Positions 17,047 through 25,400 of a stretch of DNA of 52,500 nt are shown here, in pieces (the stretch's first letter is position 1; each line of letters opens with the position of its first letter). The translations under genes and the position numbers were made by a program. The notes below the pieces were generated by a model. It was not told where the DNA came from, did not search any database, and was given only the letters and a program-made list of their open reading frames with translations. Source of the DNA: Clostridium sp. BJN0001 (GTDB taxonomy: Bacteria; Bacillota; Clostridia; Clostridiales; Clostridiaceae); the NCBI RefSeq assembly GCF_022869825.1, contig NZ_CP094971.1:2500001-2552500 (forward strand), given 5' to 3'.

Positions 17047-17140
17047 GTTTATTCCCCCATTATCCCATTTTTGAGGTGACAGAACTTTATTAATTAGCCA
17101 TATTATAATTATATTCAGAGGTTTTCAAATTATTCCATTT

Positions 17141-17199
17141 TTAAAAAAGAAAATGAGGAAATTTTAAATCTTTACAGAAATAAAATTTCCTCACTTTCT
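17141..17199 (-). terminator. Terminator downstream of SRP RNA
   Basis: On the minus strand TGAGGAAATTTTA pairs with TAAAATTTCCTCA, extended by AGAAA/TTTCT, and is followed by six T. Confidence 0.85.
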
Positions 17200-17280
17200 T
17201 ATCCTATTGTCCTATGTTAATCCTATTGAAGAATAACCTAATTTTATGTATCTGAAATTAAAACCTAATAACATAATAAA

Positions 17281-17552
17281 AGCCATGCACCCTACCTCGA
17301 TGATAATATTCTATGTGGTACAATTGCAGTTAACTCAGACCAGATTTATCCACGGCACATGAAAGAGACCACTTATCGCTGCTTCTTTCCAGACCTGACG
17401 AGATTCGTGGGGTTCCATTGCGTGGGACCCAATCCTCAACATCACTTGCAAAAGTCAAACCATAAAATATTAAAACCTACGTAAGGACTTAAATCCTGCT
17501 ATAGCGGATTGCAGGTTACAGGGCACCGCTAACTCCCCATCTAGCATGGCTA
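17281..17552 (-). ncRNA. ffs: Signal recognition particle RNA, large bacterial type
   Basis: About 270 nt on the minus strand. Seen: the domain IV binding site for Ffh, CAGGTCTGGAAAGAAGCAGC with its GGAA tetraloop, followed by ATGTGCCG. The 5' region GGGGAGTTAGCGGTGCCCTG is the Alu domain found in Bacillus/Clostridium scRNA. The 5' GCCATGC pairs with the 3' GCATGGC. Position upstream of dnaX is conserved in Firmicutes. Ends are estimated by pairing, to within a few bases. Confidence 0.93.
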
Positions 17553-17580
17553 TGGTGGAATGCTGAGGATTCGAACCTCA
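17553..17580 (-). pseudogene. Isolated tRNA 3' end (T arm, acceptor strand and CCA)
   Basis: On the minus strand: T stem TGAGG, loop TTCGAAT, stem CCTCA, acceptor strand GCATTCC, discriminator A, then CCA. The expected 5' acceptor strand GGAATGC, D arm and anticodon arm are not present in the 150 nt upstream (17581-17730). The fragment abuts the 5' end of the SRP RNA gene, where Bacillus has a tRNA-Ser. It is either a decayed tRNA or the duplicated tRNA 3' end left by a site-specific integrating element. Confidence 0.6.
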
Positions 17581-17769
17581 CAAATTTAATATTCTGTCCC
17601 CTCTGGACGCGAAACCATATTCACACTATTATTATATTAAATAAAATAATTTTTTATTCATAAAAAACCATTTTAATTTGATACTTATTTATAATAACAT
17701 ATGAAACCTATTATTTCAAGTATGATTACTCTTTTTTTAGTTCTTTAAAAATATTATATAAAAACTGTA

Positions 17770-17797
17770 AAAAAGCAATAAAAACGATTATTGCTTT
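17770..17797 (-). terminator. Terminator after the ABC transporter ATPase gene
   Basis: On the minus strand AAAAGCAATAA pairs with TTATTGCTTTT, and T-rich sequence follows. Confidence 0.8.
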
Positions 17798-17824
17798 TCT
17801 TAATATACATTTATTCTTTTATTA

Positions 17825-18553
17825 TTAGGCATTAATTACTTTATCTAAAAATTCTTTACATCTATCACTCTTAGGGCTTGTAAATATTTCATCTGGTGAT
17901 GAATTTTCCATAATATATCCCTTATCCATAAATATAACTCTATCTGAAACTTCTTTGGCAAATCCCATTTCATGAGTAACTATTACCATTGTCATTCCTT
18001 CTTTTGCAAGATCTTTCATAACTTTAAGAACCTCTCCAACCATCTCAGGATCAAGTGCTGATGTAGGTTCATCAAAAAGCATTATTTTAGGATTCATTTG
18101 AAGCGCTCTTGCAATAGCAACTCTTTGTTTTTGACCTCCTGATAAAGTATCTGGATAAACATCCTTTTTATCCGCAAGACCTACTTTTTCTAAAAGTCTT
18201 ACTCCTTCTTTTTGAGCTTCTTCTTTTGTCATTTTTTTTAACTCAACTGGTGCAAGAGTCATATTTTCAAGTACTGTAAGGTGAGGAAAAAGATTAAAAT
18301 GCTGAAATACCATTCCAATATTCTGTCTTAGTTTATCTATATCTTTTGTATTTACAATGTCTTCTCCAAGTATTGAAATATTTCCTGCCTGTATTTCTTC
18401 AAGTTTATTTAAGCATCTTAAAAGAGTACTTTTACCTGAACCTGATGGTCCTATTATACATACAACTTCCCCTTCATCAACGTTGAGAGATATATCTTTT
18501 AATACTTCTACTTTTCCAAACTGTTTTTTTATGTTAGTTGCTTCTATGACCAC
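17825..18553 (-). CDS. Polar amino-acid ABC transporter, ATP-binding protein
   Basis: A 242-residue ABC ATPase of the GlnQ/ArtP type. Seen: Walker [11 protein letters not shown]-loop [16 protein letters not shown], signature [15 protein letters not shown], Walker [15 protein letters not shown], and the switch His in IVTHEMGFA. The start was set to GTG at 18553, because AAGGGAG lies about 8 nt before it; upstream TTG codons fit the ribosome site badly. It overlaps the permease gene by 20 nt, so the two are translationally coupled. The cognate binding-protein gene upstream is broken, so this pair may be non-functional or borrow another binding protein. Confidence 0.9.
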   Translation of the reverse strand: MVIEATNIKKQFGKVEVLKDISLNVDEGEVVCIIGPSGSGKSTLLRCLNKLEEIQAGNISILGEDIVNTKDIDKLRQNIGMVFQHFNLFPHLTVLENMTLAPVELKKMTKEEAQKEGVRLLEKVGLADKKDVYPDTLSGGQKQRVAIARALQMNPKIMLFDEPTSALDPEMVGEVLKVMKDLAKEGMTMVIVTHEMGFAKEVSDRVIFMDKGYIMENSSPDEIFTSPKSDRCKEFLDKVINA

Positions 18554-19199
18554 TTTCAAGTCTCCCTTCAATATATTTTGACAATAAACTTAATACTGTA
18601 ATTAATATAAAATACATTATTGCAACTATTGCATATGTTTGAAGCGGCTTGAAATTTCTTGCGACAATTATCTGTCCACTTGCTGTAAGTTCTTTTATAG
18701 TTATTACTGATAATAACGAAGTATCTTTTATTGTTACAATAAATTGGTTTATAATTGATGGAATCATTACTCTTATAGCCTGTGGAAGAATAACTTTTCT
18801 CATTGTTTTTACATAACTAAGTCCAAGACTTCTTGCTGCTTCCATCTGACCTACGTCAACAGCCTGTATACCTGCTCTGAAAATTTCTGACATATATGCT
18901 CCAGCATTTAATGTGATAGCAATTATTGCGCATATCATAGGATTTGTACGATCTGCAATAAGCGGTGCTATACCGAAATATATGAATAGTGCCTGCACCA
19001 TTAATGGTGTACCTCTTATTATGTATAAGTAAACAAATGCTATTGATTTTAAAACTTTTGTTTTACTTATGCTAAATATTCCAATAATTATACCAAGAAT
19101 AAATGCTAAGAAAAGTGAAATAGCTGAAATTTCAATTGTTACCTCAAGTCCGCTTATAAGACTTGACAAACTATCCTTTAGTATCTGTAAAATCTGCAT
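18534..19199 (-). CDS. Polar amino-acid ABC transporter, permease
   Basis: A 221-residue HisM/GlnP-type permease with about five membrane segments. Seen: the EAA loop [20 protein letters not shown] followed by [15 protein letters not shown], and the N-terminal [20 protein letters not shown]. It forms the channel with the ATPase at 17825. Intact. Its own promoter is not evident and the binding-protein gene 88 nt upstream is split by a transposon, so transcription may be altered. Confidence 0.9.
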   Translation of the reverse strand: MQILQILKDSLSSLISGLEVTIEISAISLFLAFILGIIIGIFSISKTKVLKSIAFVYLYIIRGTPLMVQALFIYFGIAPLIADRTNPMICAIIAITLNAGAYMSEIFRAGIQAVDVGQMEAARSLGLSYVKTMRKVILPQAIRVMIPSIINQFIVTIKDTSLLSVITIKELTASGQIIVARNFKPLQTYAIVAIMYFILITVLSLLSKYIEGRLESGHRSN

Positions 19200-19287
19200 T
19201 TTTTGCTCTCCTTACTATCTATTTATAATATCATCAAATCGTGGACACATATATATTTTCTCTGCATCCACGATTAATTTACATTTT

Positions 19288-19810
19288 CTATTTTCCTATA
19301 TATTGGTTTACTATTTTATCATATTCACCATTATCTTTTATTTTCTTTAATCCTTCATTGAATTTCTTTAATAATTCTGTGTTCTTTCCTTTGTTAACTG
19401 CAAATCCATATTCAACATTTGTTATTTTGTCTCCAGCCATCTTTAATTTAGATCCTGAATCTACCTTGATTTTGTAAGCTATAACTGGGTAATCTTCTAA
19501 TAAGAAATCTGAATTTCCATTTTCAACATCTAAGAACATTGTTGGAGAATCTTCAAAATAGTTTAATTTTAATCCATATTTATCTTTATTATCTTCTGCA
19601 AACTGAGAACCTGCTGTACCTTTTTTTATTGCTACTGACTTTCCTTTTAGATCAGCTTCTCCATTAATAGTTGTATTTTCTTTATTTGTAACTATTGAAA
19701 GTCCAGAATCAAAATATCCATCTGAAAAGTCAAGTGACTTCTTTCTGTCTTCAGTCATACTTATTCCTGCAATAGCACCATCTAATTGATTAGATACAAG
19801 TGCTGGAATA
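19288..19810 (-). pseudogene. Amino-acid ABC transporter binding protein, C-terminal fragment
   Basis: In-frame SBP_bac_3 sequence starting PALVSNQLDGAIAGISMTEDRK and ending NQYIGK, about 172 residues. Transposon insertion (target copy GAATA 19806-19810) separates it from the N-terminal part at 22861-23000. Rejoining the two across the 5-bp duplication gives FSAI-IPALVSN, a perfect family sequence. The apparent start inside the transposon end is artificial. Substrate is probably a polar amino acid. Confidence 0.88.
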
Positions 19811-19870
19811 GTATAGAATAGCATTTTATATGATGTTAAAAAATTTAAATATCTTCAAAATAAATAAAGA

Positions 19871-19927
19871 GCAAGCATTATTTGCATGACTAAATTTTAG
19901 TCAAAGTATTTAATGCTTGCCTTTTTT
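19871..19927 (+). terminator. Inward-facing terminator at the transposon left end
   Basis: GCAAGCATTA (19871-19880) pairs with TAATGCTTGC (19911-19920), with an inner stem GACTAAA/TTTAGTC, followed by six T. It would stop outside transcripts from entering the transposon genes. Confidence 0.8.
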
Positions 19928-19966
19928 AGTATATTATTATTTTATATTATTCTTAGAAAGGAAAAA

Positions 19967-20006
19967 AGCAGAGCAACACCACCGACCAAAGTTTTGTTGC
20001 TCTGCT
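19967..20006 (+). promoter_or_regulatory. Leader hairpin ahead of the DUF6431 gene
   Basis: Perfect 12-bp stem AGCAGAGCAACA / TGTTGCTCTGCT with a 16-nt loop, ending 13 nt before the ATG at 20020. No T run follows, so it is not a terminator. Possible translational control or a protein-binding site. Confidence 0.6.
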
Positions 20007-20019
20007 AACCATAAATTCT

Positions 20020-20553
20020 ATGATAACTAATATTTATGATACAAAAATCATATCTAATTTAGATTCAAAAATCAAGTCATTAACGCAAAAATCCTATGAT
20101 AAATTTATTAAAGACATAGATTTTCACAAACTTACTTGTTCCTGCGGAAGGTCCGGGCAGCTTGTAAAGCATGGTTATTACAAGAGAACTGTTAAAAACA
20201 GTGATGGCAAGATATCTATAACAATTCTTAGAGCAAAGTGTACATGTTGCAATAAAACTCATGCTATATTTCCAGAGTGTATTGTACCTTATTCTCAAAT
20301 TCTTTTATGTGATCATATTTCAATTATTAATGCTTATAATTCCAAAGCTTCTTTTGAACCCATTATGATAGCTAATGAATTTATCGATGAAAGCAATATT
20401 TTTTATATAATAAAACAATATCTAGAGCATTGGAAGGAACGTATTACTTCATTTAAAATTTCATTAGATTTAAGTATTTCAAAGCAATGTTTAAAAAACT
20501 TTAAAAGACAATTTATGCAAATTAAATGCATCAATAATATTTTATTTTCGTAA
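20020..20553 (+). CDS. DUF6431 zinc-ribbon protein of a transposon
   Basis: A 177-residue protein. Seen: a zinc-ribbon-like set (LTCSCGRSGQLVKHGYYKR near residues 38-56 and CTCCNKTHAIFP near 77-88), then a helical region resembling the N-terminal parts of transposases and a basic C-terminus. This matches DUF6431, a family I associate with transposon operons of this kind. It is probably a DNA-binding accessory such as an end- or target-binding protein (inference). There is no clear ribosome site, and a strong hairpin lies directly upstream. First of three same-strand genes, 81 nt before the transposase. Confidence 0.65.
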   Translation: MITNIYDTKIISNLDSKIKSLTQKSYDKFIKDIDFHKLTCSCGRSGQLVKHGYYKRTVKNSDGKISITILRAKCTCCNKTHAIFPECIVPYSQILLCDHISIINAYNSKASFEPIMIANEFIDESNIFYIIKQYLEHWKERITSFKISLDLSISKQCLKNFKRQFMQIKCINNILFS

Positions 20554-20634
20554 AACCACATAACTTAGTTTTACTGTTAATTTATGTAGATATAAGCTTA
20601 TATTGTAATAAAACAAAGGAGGCTTTTTCAAAAT

Positions 20635-21879
20635 ATGGACGAAAAAACTAGAAAAGAAATAGCACTTTTCAGGTACGGAATCTTGGCTCCTCTGATAAGT
20701 GGTACTTATGATGAAAATAAAAGTGTTAAACAATTTTTCCGAGATGCCGCAGGCAAAGTATATCAGACTCCAGATGGTGAAGATACTAAGGTAGCTGCTG
20801 CTACTCTTGAACGTTGGTATTACAATTACAAGAATAAGGGCTTTGAGGCACTCATACCTGTAAAACGATGCGACACTGGAAGAACACGTAAATTAGATTC
20901 TGATATTACAGAACAGATTAAATATTTAAAACAAGAATATCCAAGAATCCCAGCAACACTTATCTATCAAAAGCTTATTAACAATGGAACTATTGTTAAA
21001 GGAGATATTTCACTTTCAACAATTAATAGGTATGTTAATGTTCTTAAGCTTGAGAATAAATATTCTAAAAATAAAGATATGAAAAGATATGAGCGTGCTC
21101 ATATAAATGAAGTATGGTGTGGTGACAGCAGCGTTGGACCTTATTTGAAGGTAGATGGTAAAAAGAAACGCGTTTACATAATAGCACTTATTGATGATGC
21201 TTCAAGATACATAACAGGAATAGATGTATTTTTTAATGATAATTTTGTAAATCTTATGTCTGTTTTAAAATCTGCTGTTACACGATTCGGGAAACCTAAA
21301 ATCTTAAACTTTGATAATGGTGCTTCATATAAGAACAAGCAAATGGAACTTTTAGCAGCTAGAATAGGTACAACTATTAGTTATTGTGCACCCTATACCC
21401 CACAATCAAAAGCTAAAATTGAAAGGTGGTTTCGCACATTAAAAGATCAATGGATGTCCCAGCTTAATATGAATGATTTTAATAATTTAGATGAACTTAG
21501 GATAAGCCTTATTTCATATGTTAATAGCTATAATCAGCATATACATTCTTCTCTAGATGGACTATCTCCACAGGACAGGTTTTTCAAGGAATCTCACATG
21601 ATTAAAAGGCTTACAGATGAACAAATTGAAACTTCCTTTTTACTTGAATATGAAAGAAGAGTATCAGCCGATAACGTAGTTATGATAGATGAAACAGAAT
21701 ATGAAGTTGATTATAGATACTCAAAACAAAGAATAACCCTAAGATATTCACCTGATTTAAGCAAAATTTATGTAGTTGATAAAAACACTTCTGAACTTAC
21801 AGAAATAAAGCTTTTAAATAAGCATGATAATTCTGTTATAAAAAGGGAAAAAATAAAACTTACTGGAGGTCAAGAATAA
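20635..21879 (+). CDS. DDE transposase (rve integrase core, Mu/TniA-like)
   Basis: A 414-residue transposase. Seen: an N-terminal HTH part (residues about 10-75), a second DNA-binding region (85-140), and an RNase H-like rve core with the acidic triad D164 (WCGDSS), D227 (NFDNGASY) and E263 (KAKIERWF). D227 to E263 gives a D-35-E spacing. A C-terminal beta domain (about 345-414) resembles the Mu-type transposase C-terminus. GGAGG precedes the ATG. Its stop overlaps the start of the ATPase gene by one base (TAATG), so translation is coupled. Confidence 0.9.
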   Translation: MDEKTRKEIALFRYGILAPLISGTYDENKSVKQFFRDAAGKVYQTPDGEDTKVAAATLERWYYNYKNKGFEALIPVKRCDTGRTRKLDSDITEQIKYLKQEYPRIPATLIYQKLINNGTIVKGDISLSTINRYVNVLKLENKYSKNKDMKRYERAHINEVWCGDSSVGPYLKVDGKKKRVYIIALIDDASRYITGIDVFFNDNFVNLMSVLKSAVTRFGKPKILNFDNGASYKNKQMELLAARIGTTISYCAPYTPQSKAKIERWFRTLKDQWMSQLNMNDFNNLDELRISLISYVNSYNQHIHSSLDGLSPQDRFFKESHMIKRLTDEQIETSFLLEYERRVSADNVVMIDETEYEVDYRYSKQRITLRYSPDLSKIYVVDKNTSELTEIKLLNKHDNSVIKREKIKLTGGQE

Positions 21880-22682
21880 TGGATTATATAAGTAGATATG
21901 GAATGGATTTTAATCCGTTTATAAAAAATTCTAAGGAAATAGTAGTAGAAACTTCTGACTATAAAGAAGTTATTTGTAGACTTAATTATTTACTTAATAA
22001 TAAAGGTTTCGGAATCCTGACCGGAGGTCCAGGGCGAGGTAAAACTACAATAATAAGAAACTGGTCTAATAGCCTTAATTCATCACTTTATAAAGTTATT
22101 TATAGTTCCCTTTCTACACTTACTGTTGCAGAATTTTATAAAAATATGGCTGCCCAGCTTGGACTAGAGCCAATGTGCAGAAAAATTGATAATTTCAAAA
22201 TTATCCAAAATGAAATAACTAGATATTCAGTTGAAAAACGTATAACTCCTGTAATAATTATTGATGAAGCTAATTATGTAAGTAATGGAATACTTAATGA
22301 TTTAAAAATGCTTTTTAATTTTGACATGGATTCAAGAGATCGTGCAATAGTACTTCTTGTGGGGCTTCCTCAGTTAAATAATACCATGAGGCTAGTTGCT
22401 AATGAGCCTTTAAGACAACGTATAACAATGAATTATAATTTAGATAATCTCACAAAATCAGAAACTAAAGATTATATATTAGCAAAGCTTACTGGTGCTA
22501 AATGTAATACTGATATTTTTGATGATACCGCTCTTGAAGCAATTGCTAACGCTTCGAACGGAGTTCCTAGAATTGTTAATAAAATCTGTGATTCTAGCCT
22601 TATGATAGGCAATACAAAAAATATGAATACAATTGATAGTGACATAATAATGCTTGCTGTTAATGAAACTGAACTTGGATAA
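21879..22682 (+). CDS. AAA ATPase, transposition partner (ExeA/TniB/MuB-like)
   Basis: A 267-residue AAA+ ATPase. Seen: YGMDFNPFIKN at the N-terminus as in ExeA-type proteins, Walker A GGPGRGKTT (residues 49-57), Walker B VIIIDEAN (125-132), sensor region LVGLPQL, and a winged C-terminal lid with GVPRIVNKICD. By analogy with MuB, TniB and TnsC it would choose target DNA and activate the transposase (inference). The stop is followed by a small hairpin CAAATA/TATTTG and a T run (22693-22727) that could terminate the operon. Confidence 0.85.
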   Translation: MDYISRYGMDFNPFIKNSKEIVVETSDYKEVICRLNYLLNNKGFGILTGGPGRGKTTIIRNWSNSLNSSLYKVIYSSLSTLTVAEFYKNMAAQLGLEPMCRKIDNFKIIQNEITRYSVEKRITPVIIIDEANYVSNGILNDLKMLFNFDMDSRDRAIVLLVGLPQLNNTMRLVANEPLRQRITMNYNLDNLTKSETKDYILAKLTGAKCNTDIFDDTALEAIANASNGVPRIVNKICDSSLMIGNTKNMNTIDSDIIMLAVNETELG

Positions 22683-22860
22683 AAGTAAAATTTGCAAATA
22701 TCAATAAGGTATTTGTGGATTTTTTTGTAATATTCAGAATATTTATCATCATAAACCGTAACGAAGTAGCCTCATTTTCATTGAAGATTTTGAAGAATAT
22801 ATTCATTTTTAGCATCAAATAAAGTTATGATATTAGCATCAAATAATTTGACGTTCAATA

Positions 22861-23000
22861 GAATAATTGCACTAAAGTCCATTGGTTTTAATTCATATTC
22901 AAATCCTTCTTCTTTTGCTATTGCATCTAAGACTTCAACATCTATTCCTACATATTTTCCATCTTTTTCTATTGAAAATGGTGCATACTTTGAATCACAT
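22861..23000 (-). pseudogene. ABC transporter binding protein, N-terminal fragment fused to asparaginase
   Basis: The mature N-terminal segment CDSKYAPFSIEKDGKYVGID followed by VEVLDAIAKEEGFEYELKPMDFSAII. It has no signal peptide or start, and runs directly on from the asparaginase C-terminus in the same frame. It ends at the transposon, whose end adds about 25 unrelated residues. A deletion must have removed the asparaginase stop, the spacer and the signal peptide. Confidence 0.85.
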
Positions 23001-23387
23001 GCTATTTCATCACATATATTGCTTGCTATTTTAAATTTAATATTAGAGTAATTATTTTCTTGTCCTAAAATCCACATAAGTTTTGTAACCGCAGATTCTG
23101 TAGTCATATCTTTTCCCGAAATAATTCCTGCTTTTTCTGCCTTTATACCAACACTATAAACATTAAGATCAGCTCCGTCATAAACGCACTGGCTTACTGT
23201 GACAACTGGTATGTTATATATATTGATAATTTTCTTTAGTTTATCTATTAGATTGTTATATTCAGACGGAATTCCTCCAAGCCCAAATGTTTCTATTACA
23301 ACTCCTCTATATCCTTCTGATAATATAAAGTCGATTATTGATGGTCTTATGCCTGGTACAAGCTTTAATAAAAATACTTTGTCACAA

Positions 23388-24852
23388 TAAAATGGACCCT
23401 TTGTCAAGGACACAATAAAAAAAAGGGGCTAAGAAGCTATTAAAAGATGATTTCTATATTGTTTAGGAGTCATCTTTTTCAAATTCCATTGATATCTATG
23501 ATTATTGTAATAATCTATATAATCATCAATTGTTTCAGTGATTTCTTCTAATGTAGAACAAGATTTAAAATCGATTTCATCTTTCATATGACCGAAGAAA
23601 GATTCTTGAGGTGCGTTATCCCAACAGTTACCACGACGAGACATTGATTGCCCTAAGTTATTATCCTTTAATAATTTTTGGAATTTAGGACTTGTATAAT
23701 GCACGCCTTGGTCAGAATGTATGAAAGCATATTTATGTAATGAATCTTTATGGTCATTTATTAGATTAGAAATAGTTGTAGTTGCAATATCTAAAGTAAT
23801 TCTATCAGACACATTATATGCAAGGATATCATTGCAGCTACCATCTTTTATGGTTGATAAATAAGCCATATGCCCATTTCCATATGGTAAATATGTTATA
23901 TCAGTTAATAAAACCTTACAGGGTATTCCTTGCTTGAAATTACGCTTCAATAAATTAGGAACAACATTATGCTCTTTAGTTGCTTTTGCCATTCGGCGAT
24001 ACGGATTAGCTTTTCTAATAGGACATACTATATTATATTTTCTCATAATACGTTGAATTTTCTTTCTACTATAAATTATGTTAAATTCATTTTCTAATGT
24101 CATTTTTATAGAACGAGACCCCTTCTTATATCCACGATGATCAAATGCTTTTAAGATGTTATCTCTAGATATAATATCATTATCTTCATTTAATTTTCTT
24201 TGCTCTGATGTATTAATGTATCTATAGTATCCCGAACGTGAAACATTTAAGAGCTCACAAAAGTGAGAAACCATATTTACATAATTATTATTAATAATTG
24301 TTTGATTAATCAATTCAAATGTTTCTTTAGTTGTTAGATTCAGGCTGTTGTTTACCAGCCTCCTTTCTATCACGTCTAATTTTTTTAGCAATTCTAATTG
24401 CTCCTCTAAAAGTTGAATTTTTGCCTCTTGTTTCTTAATTATATCGTCTTTTGATAATTCCTTTTCAGTTGGTCTTCCTGAATTTTCTTTTCGAGTATCT
24501 CTCAGCCCAATCATGCCGTCTTTTTTATAGGCTCGTATCCATCTAGCTGCCGCTTGCTCGTATCTTTTATAGCCAAGTATTTCAATATCAAAACCAGCGC
24601 CAATAAAGATAGTTTTAGGAGTTTTTCCTTTCAAATATTCATCTATAAATAAACGCTTAAATTCGTCAGAATAAGTAATCGATAATTCGCTTACTCTTTG
24701 TACGTAGTTATTTTGCTTCAGTAATTCAATTTGATCTTTTGTAAAAGTAATCTTACTCATTATATAAACCTCCAAATCATTAATATTATACACAAAAAAG
24801 ACCTATAGGGAAGACACTTTTTTCTAAGTGTCCACTCTATAGGTACCATTTT
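23388..24852 (-). mobile_element. IS3-family insertion sequence
   Basis: 1465 bp flanked by the direct repeat ACAA (23384-23387, 24853-24856). Ends are imperfect inverted repeats beginning TAAAATGGACC on the left and AAAATGGTACC on the right. Removing it restores the asparaginase reading NNICDKVFLLKLVPG. Confidence 0.9.
23429..24760 (-). CDS. IS3-family transposase
   Basis: A 443-residue single-frame transposase. Start set at 24760, behind GGAGG. Seen: an N-terminal HTH region (KRYEQAAARWIRAYKKDGMIGLRDTRKE), a Leu-rich coiled coil (IIKKQEAKIQLLEEQLELLKKL), HTH_21, and an rve core with D (LTDITYLPYGNG), D (HSDQGVHYTS) and E (CWDNAPQESFFGHMK). Intact and not requiring the frameshift used by many IS3 members. 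Probably active. Confidence 0.93.
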   Translation of the reverse strand: MSKITFTKDQIELLKQNNYVQRVSELSITYSDEFKRLFIDEYLKGKTPKTIFIGAGFDIEILGYKRYEQAAARWIRAYKKDGMIGLRDTRKENSGRPTEKELSKDDIIKKQEAKIQLLEEQLELLKKLDVIERRLVNNSLNLTTKETFELINQTIINNNYVNMVSHFCELLNVSRSGYYRYINTSEQRKLNEDNDIISRDNILKAFDHRGYKKGSRSIKMTLENEFNIIYSRKKIQRIMRKYNIVCPIRKANPYRRMAKATKEHNVVPNLLKRNFKQGIPCKVLLTDITYLPYGNGHMAYLSTIKDGSCNDILAYNVSDRITLDIATTTISNLINDHKDSLHKYAFIHSDQGVHYTSPKFQKLLKDNNLGQSMSRRGNCWDNAPQESFFGHMKDEIDFKSCSTLEEITETIDDYIDYYNNHRYQWNLKKMTPKQYRNHLLIAS

Positions 24853-25400
24853 ACAAATATTATTGTAAAAAGTTACTTTTTTATTATAATTATCATCACT
24901 AAGGCTTGCTTTGTTTATTACTAATTTTCCATCTTTAAACATTCCCAGATAAGGATAATTACAGCTTACAAATGCATTCTGATTTAATGAATGAATCTTA
25001 AATGCTCTAGTACCCTTTATAACTTTCCCATTAAATACAAGACTTATACCACATATATCTGAAACAGCAACTTTAAATGCTTCAAGAAGATTTGAATCTG
25101 CATCGCTTCCCTCTTCTCCCATAGGAATCTGTGATCCTGTAAAAACTACAGGTATATCAAGATTCTGGACCATAAATGATACCATTGATGTTGTCTGTTC
25201 CGTGTGTAACCACAATTCCATCAAAGTTTTTAGCGCCTTCATATACTTCTTTGGCAATTATTTCCCAATCTTTTGATGACATATTGGAGCTGTCAATATT
25301 GAGTATTCCTTTAACTGTAATATTACATATAGATCTAATCTCAGGTATTTTTTCTAAAAGTAATTCTCCATTAACTCCAGGTGTAAGTCCATCATTACTT

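Larger units (their letters stand above)
19811..22860 (+). mobile_element. Three-gene transposon (DUF6431, DDE transposase, AAA ATPase)
   Basis: 3050 bp flanked by the 5-bp direct repeat GAATA (19806-19810 and 22861-22865). Removing the element and one copy restores the interrupted binding-protein frame, which fixes the boundaries. Outermost bases are GTATAGAA at the left and, inverted, TATTGAA at the right. A 36-bp subterminal repeat near the left end (19826-19861) matches imperfectly, in inverted orientation, 22787-22822 at the right end. A further copy of its core TTAGCATCAAATAA lies at 22833-22846. A DDE transposase plus ATPase, multiple end repeats and a 5-bp duplication are features of the Mu/Tn7/Tn5053 group. 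Confidence 0.88.

Noticed and set aside
17553..17640. Complete tRNA-Ser gene next to SRP RNA
   Set aside because: The 5' acceptor strand, D arm and anticodon arm cannot be found; only the 3' end is present.
19288..19824. A 178-codon binding protein starting at 19824
   Set aside because: The first five codons come from the transposon end and there is no signal peptide; it is a C-terminal fragment.
22809..22846. Two identical 14-mers separated by 10 bp, possible start of a CRISPR-like array
   Set aside because: Only two copies, at a transposon end, with an inverted match at the other end; they are subterminal transposase-binding repeats.
22778..23413. A 211-codon 'asparaginase-transporter' protein as a real gene
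   Set aside because: It begins in an IS3 end, ends in a transposon end and joins two broken genes; treated as pseudogene pieces.
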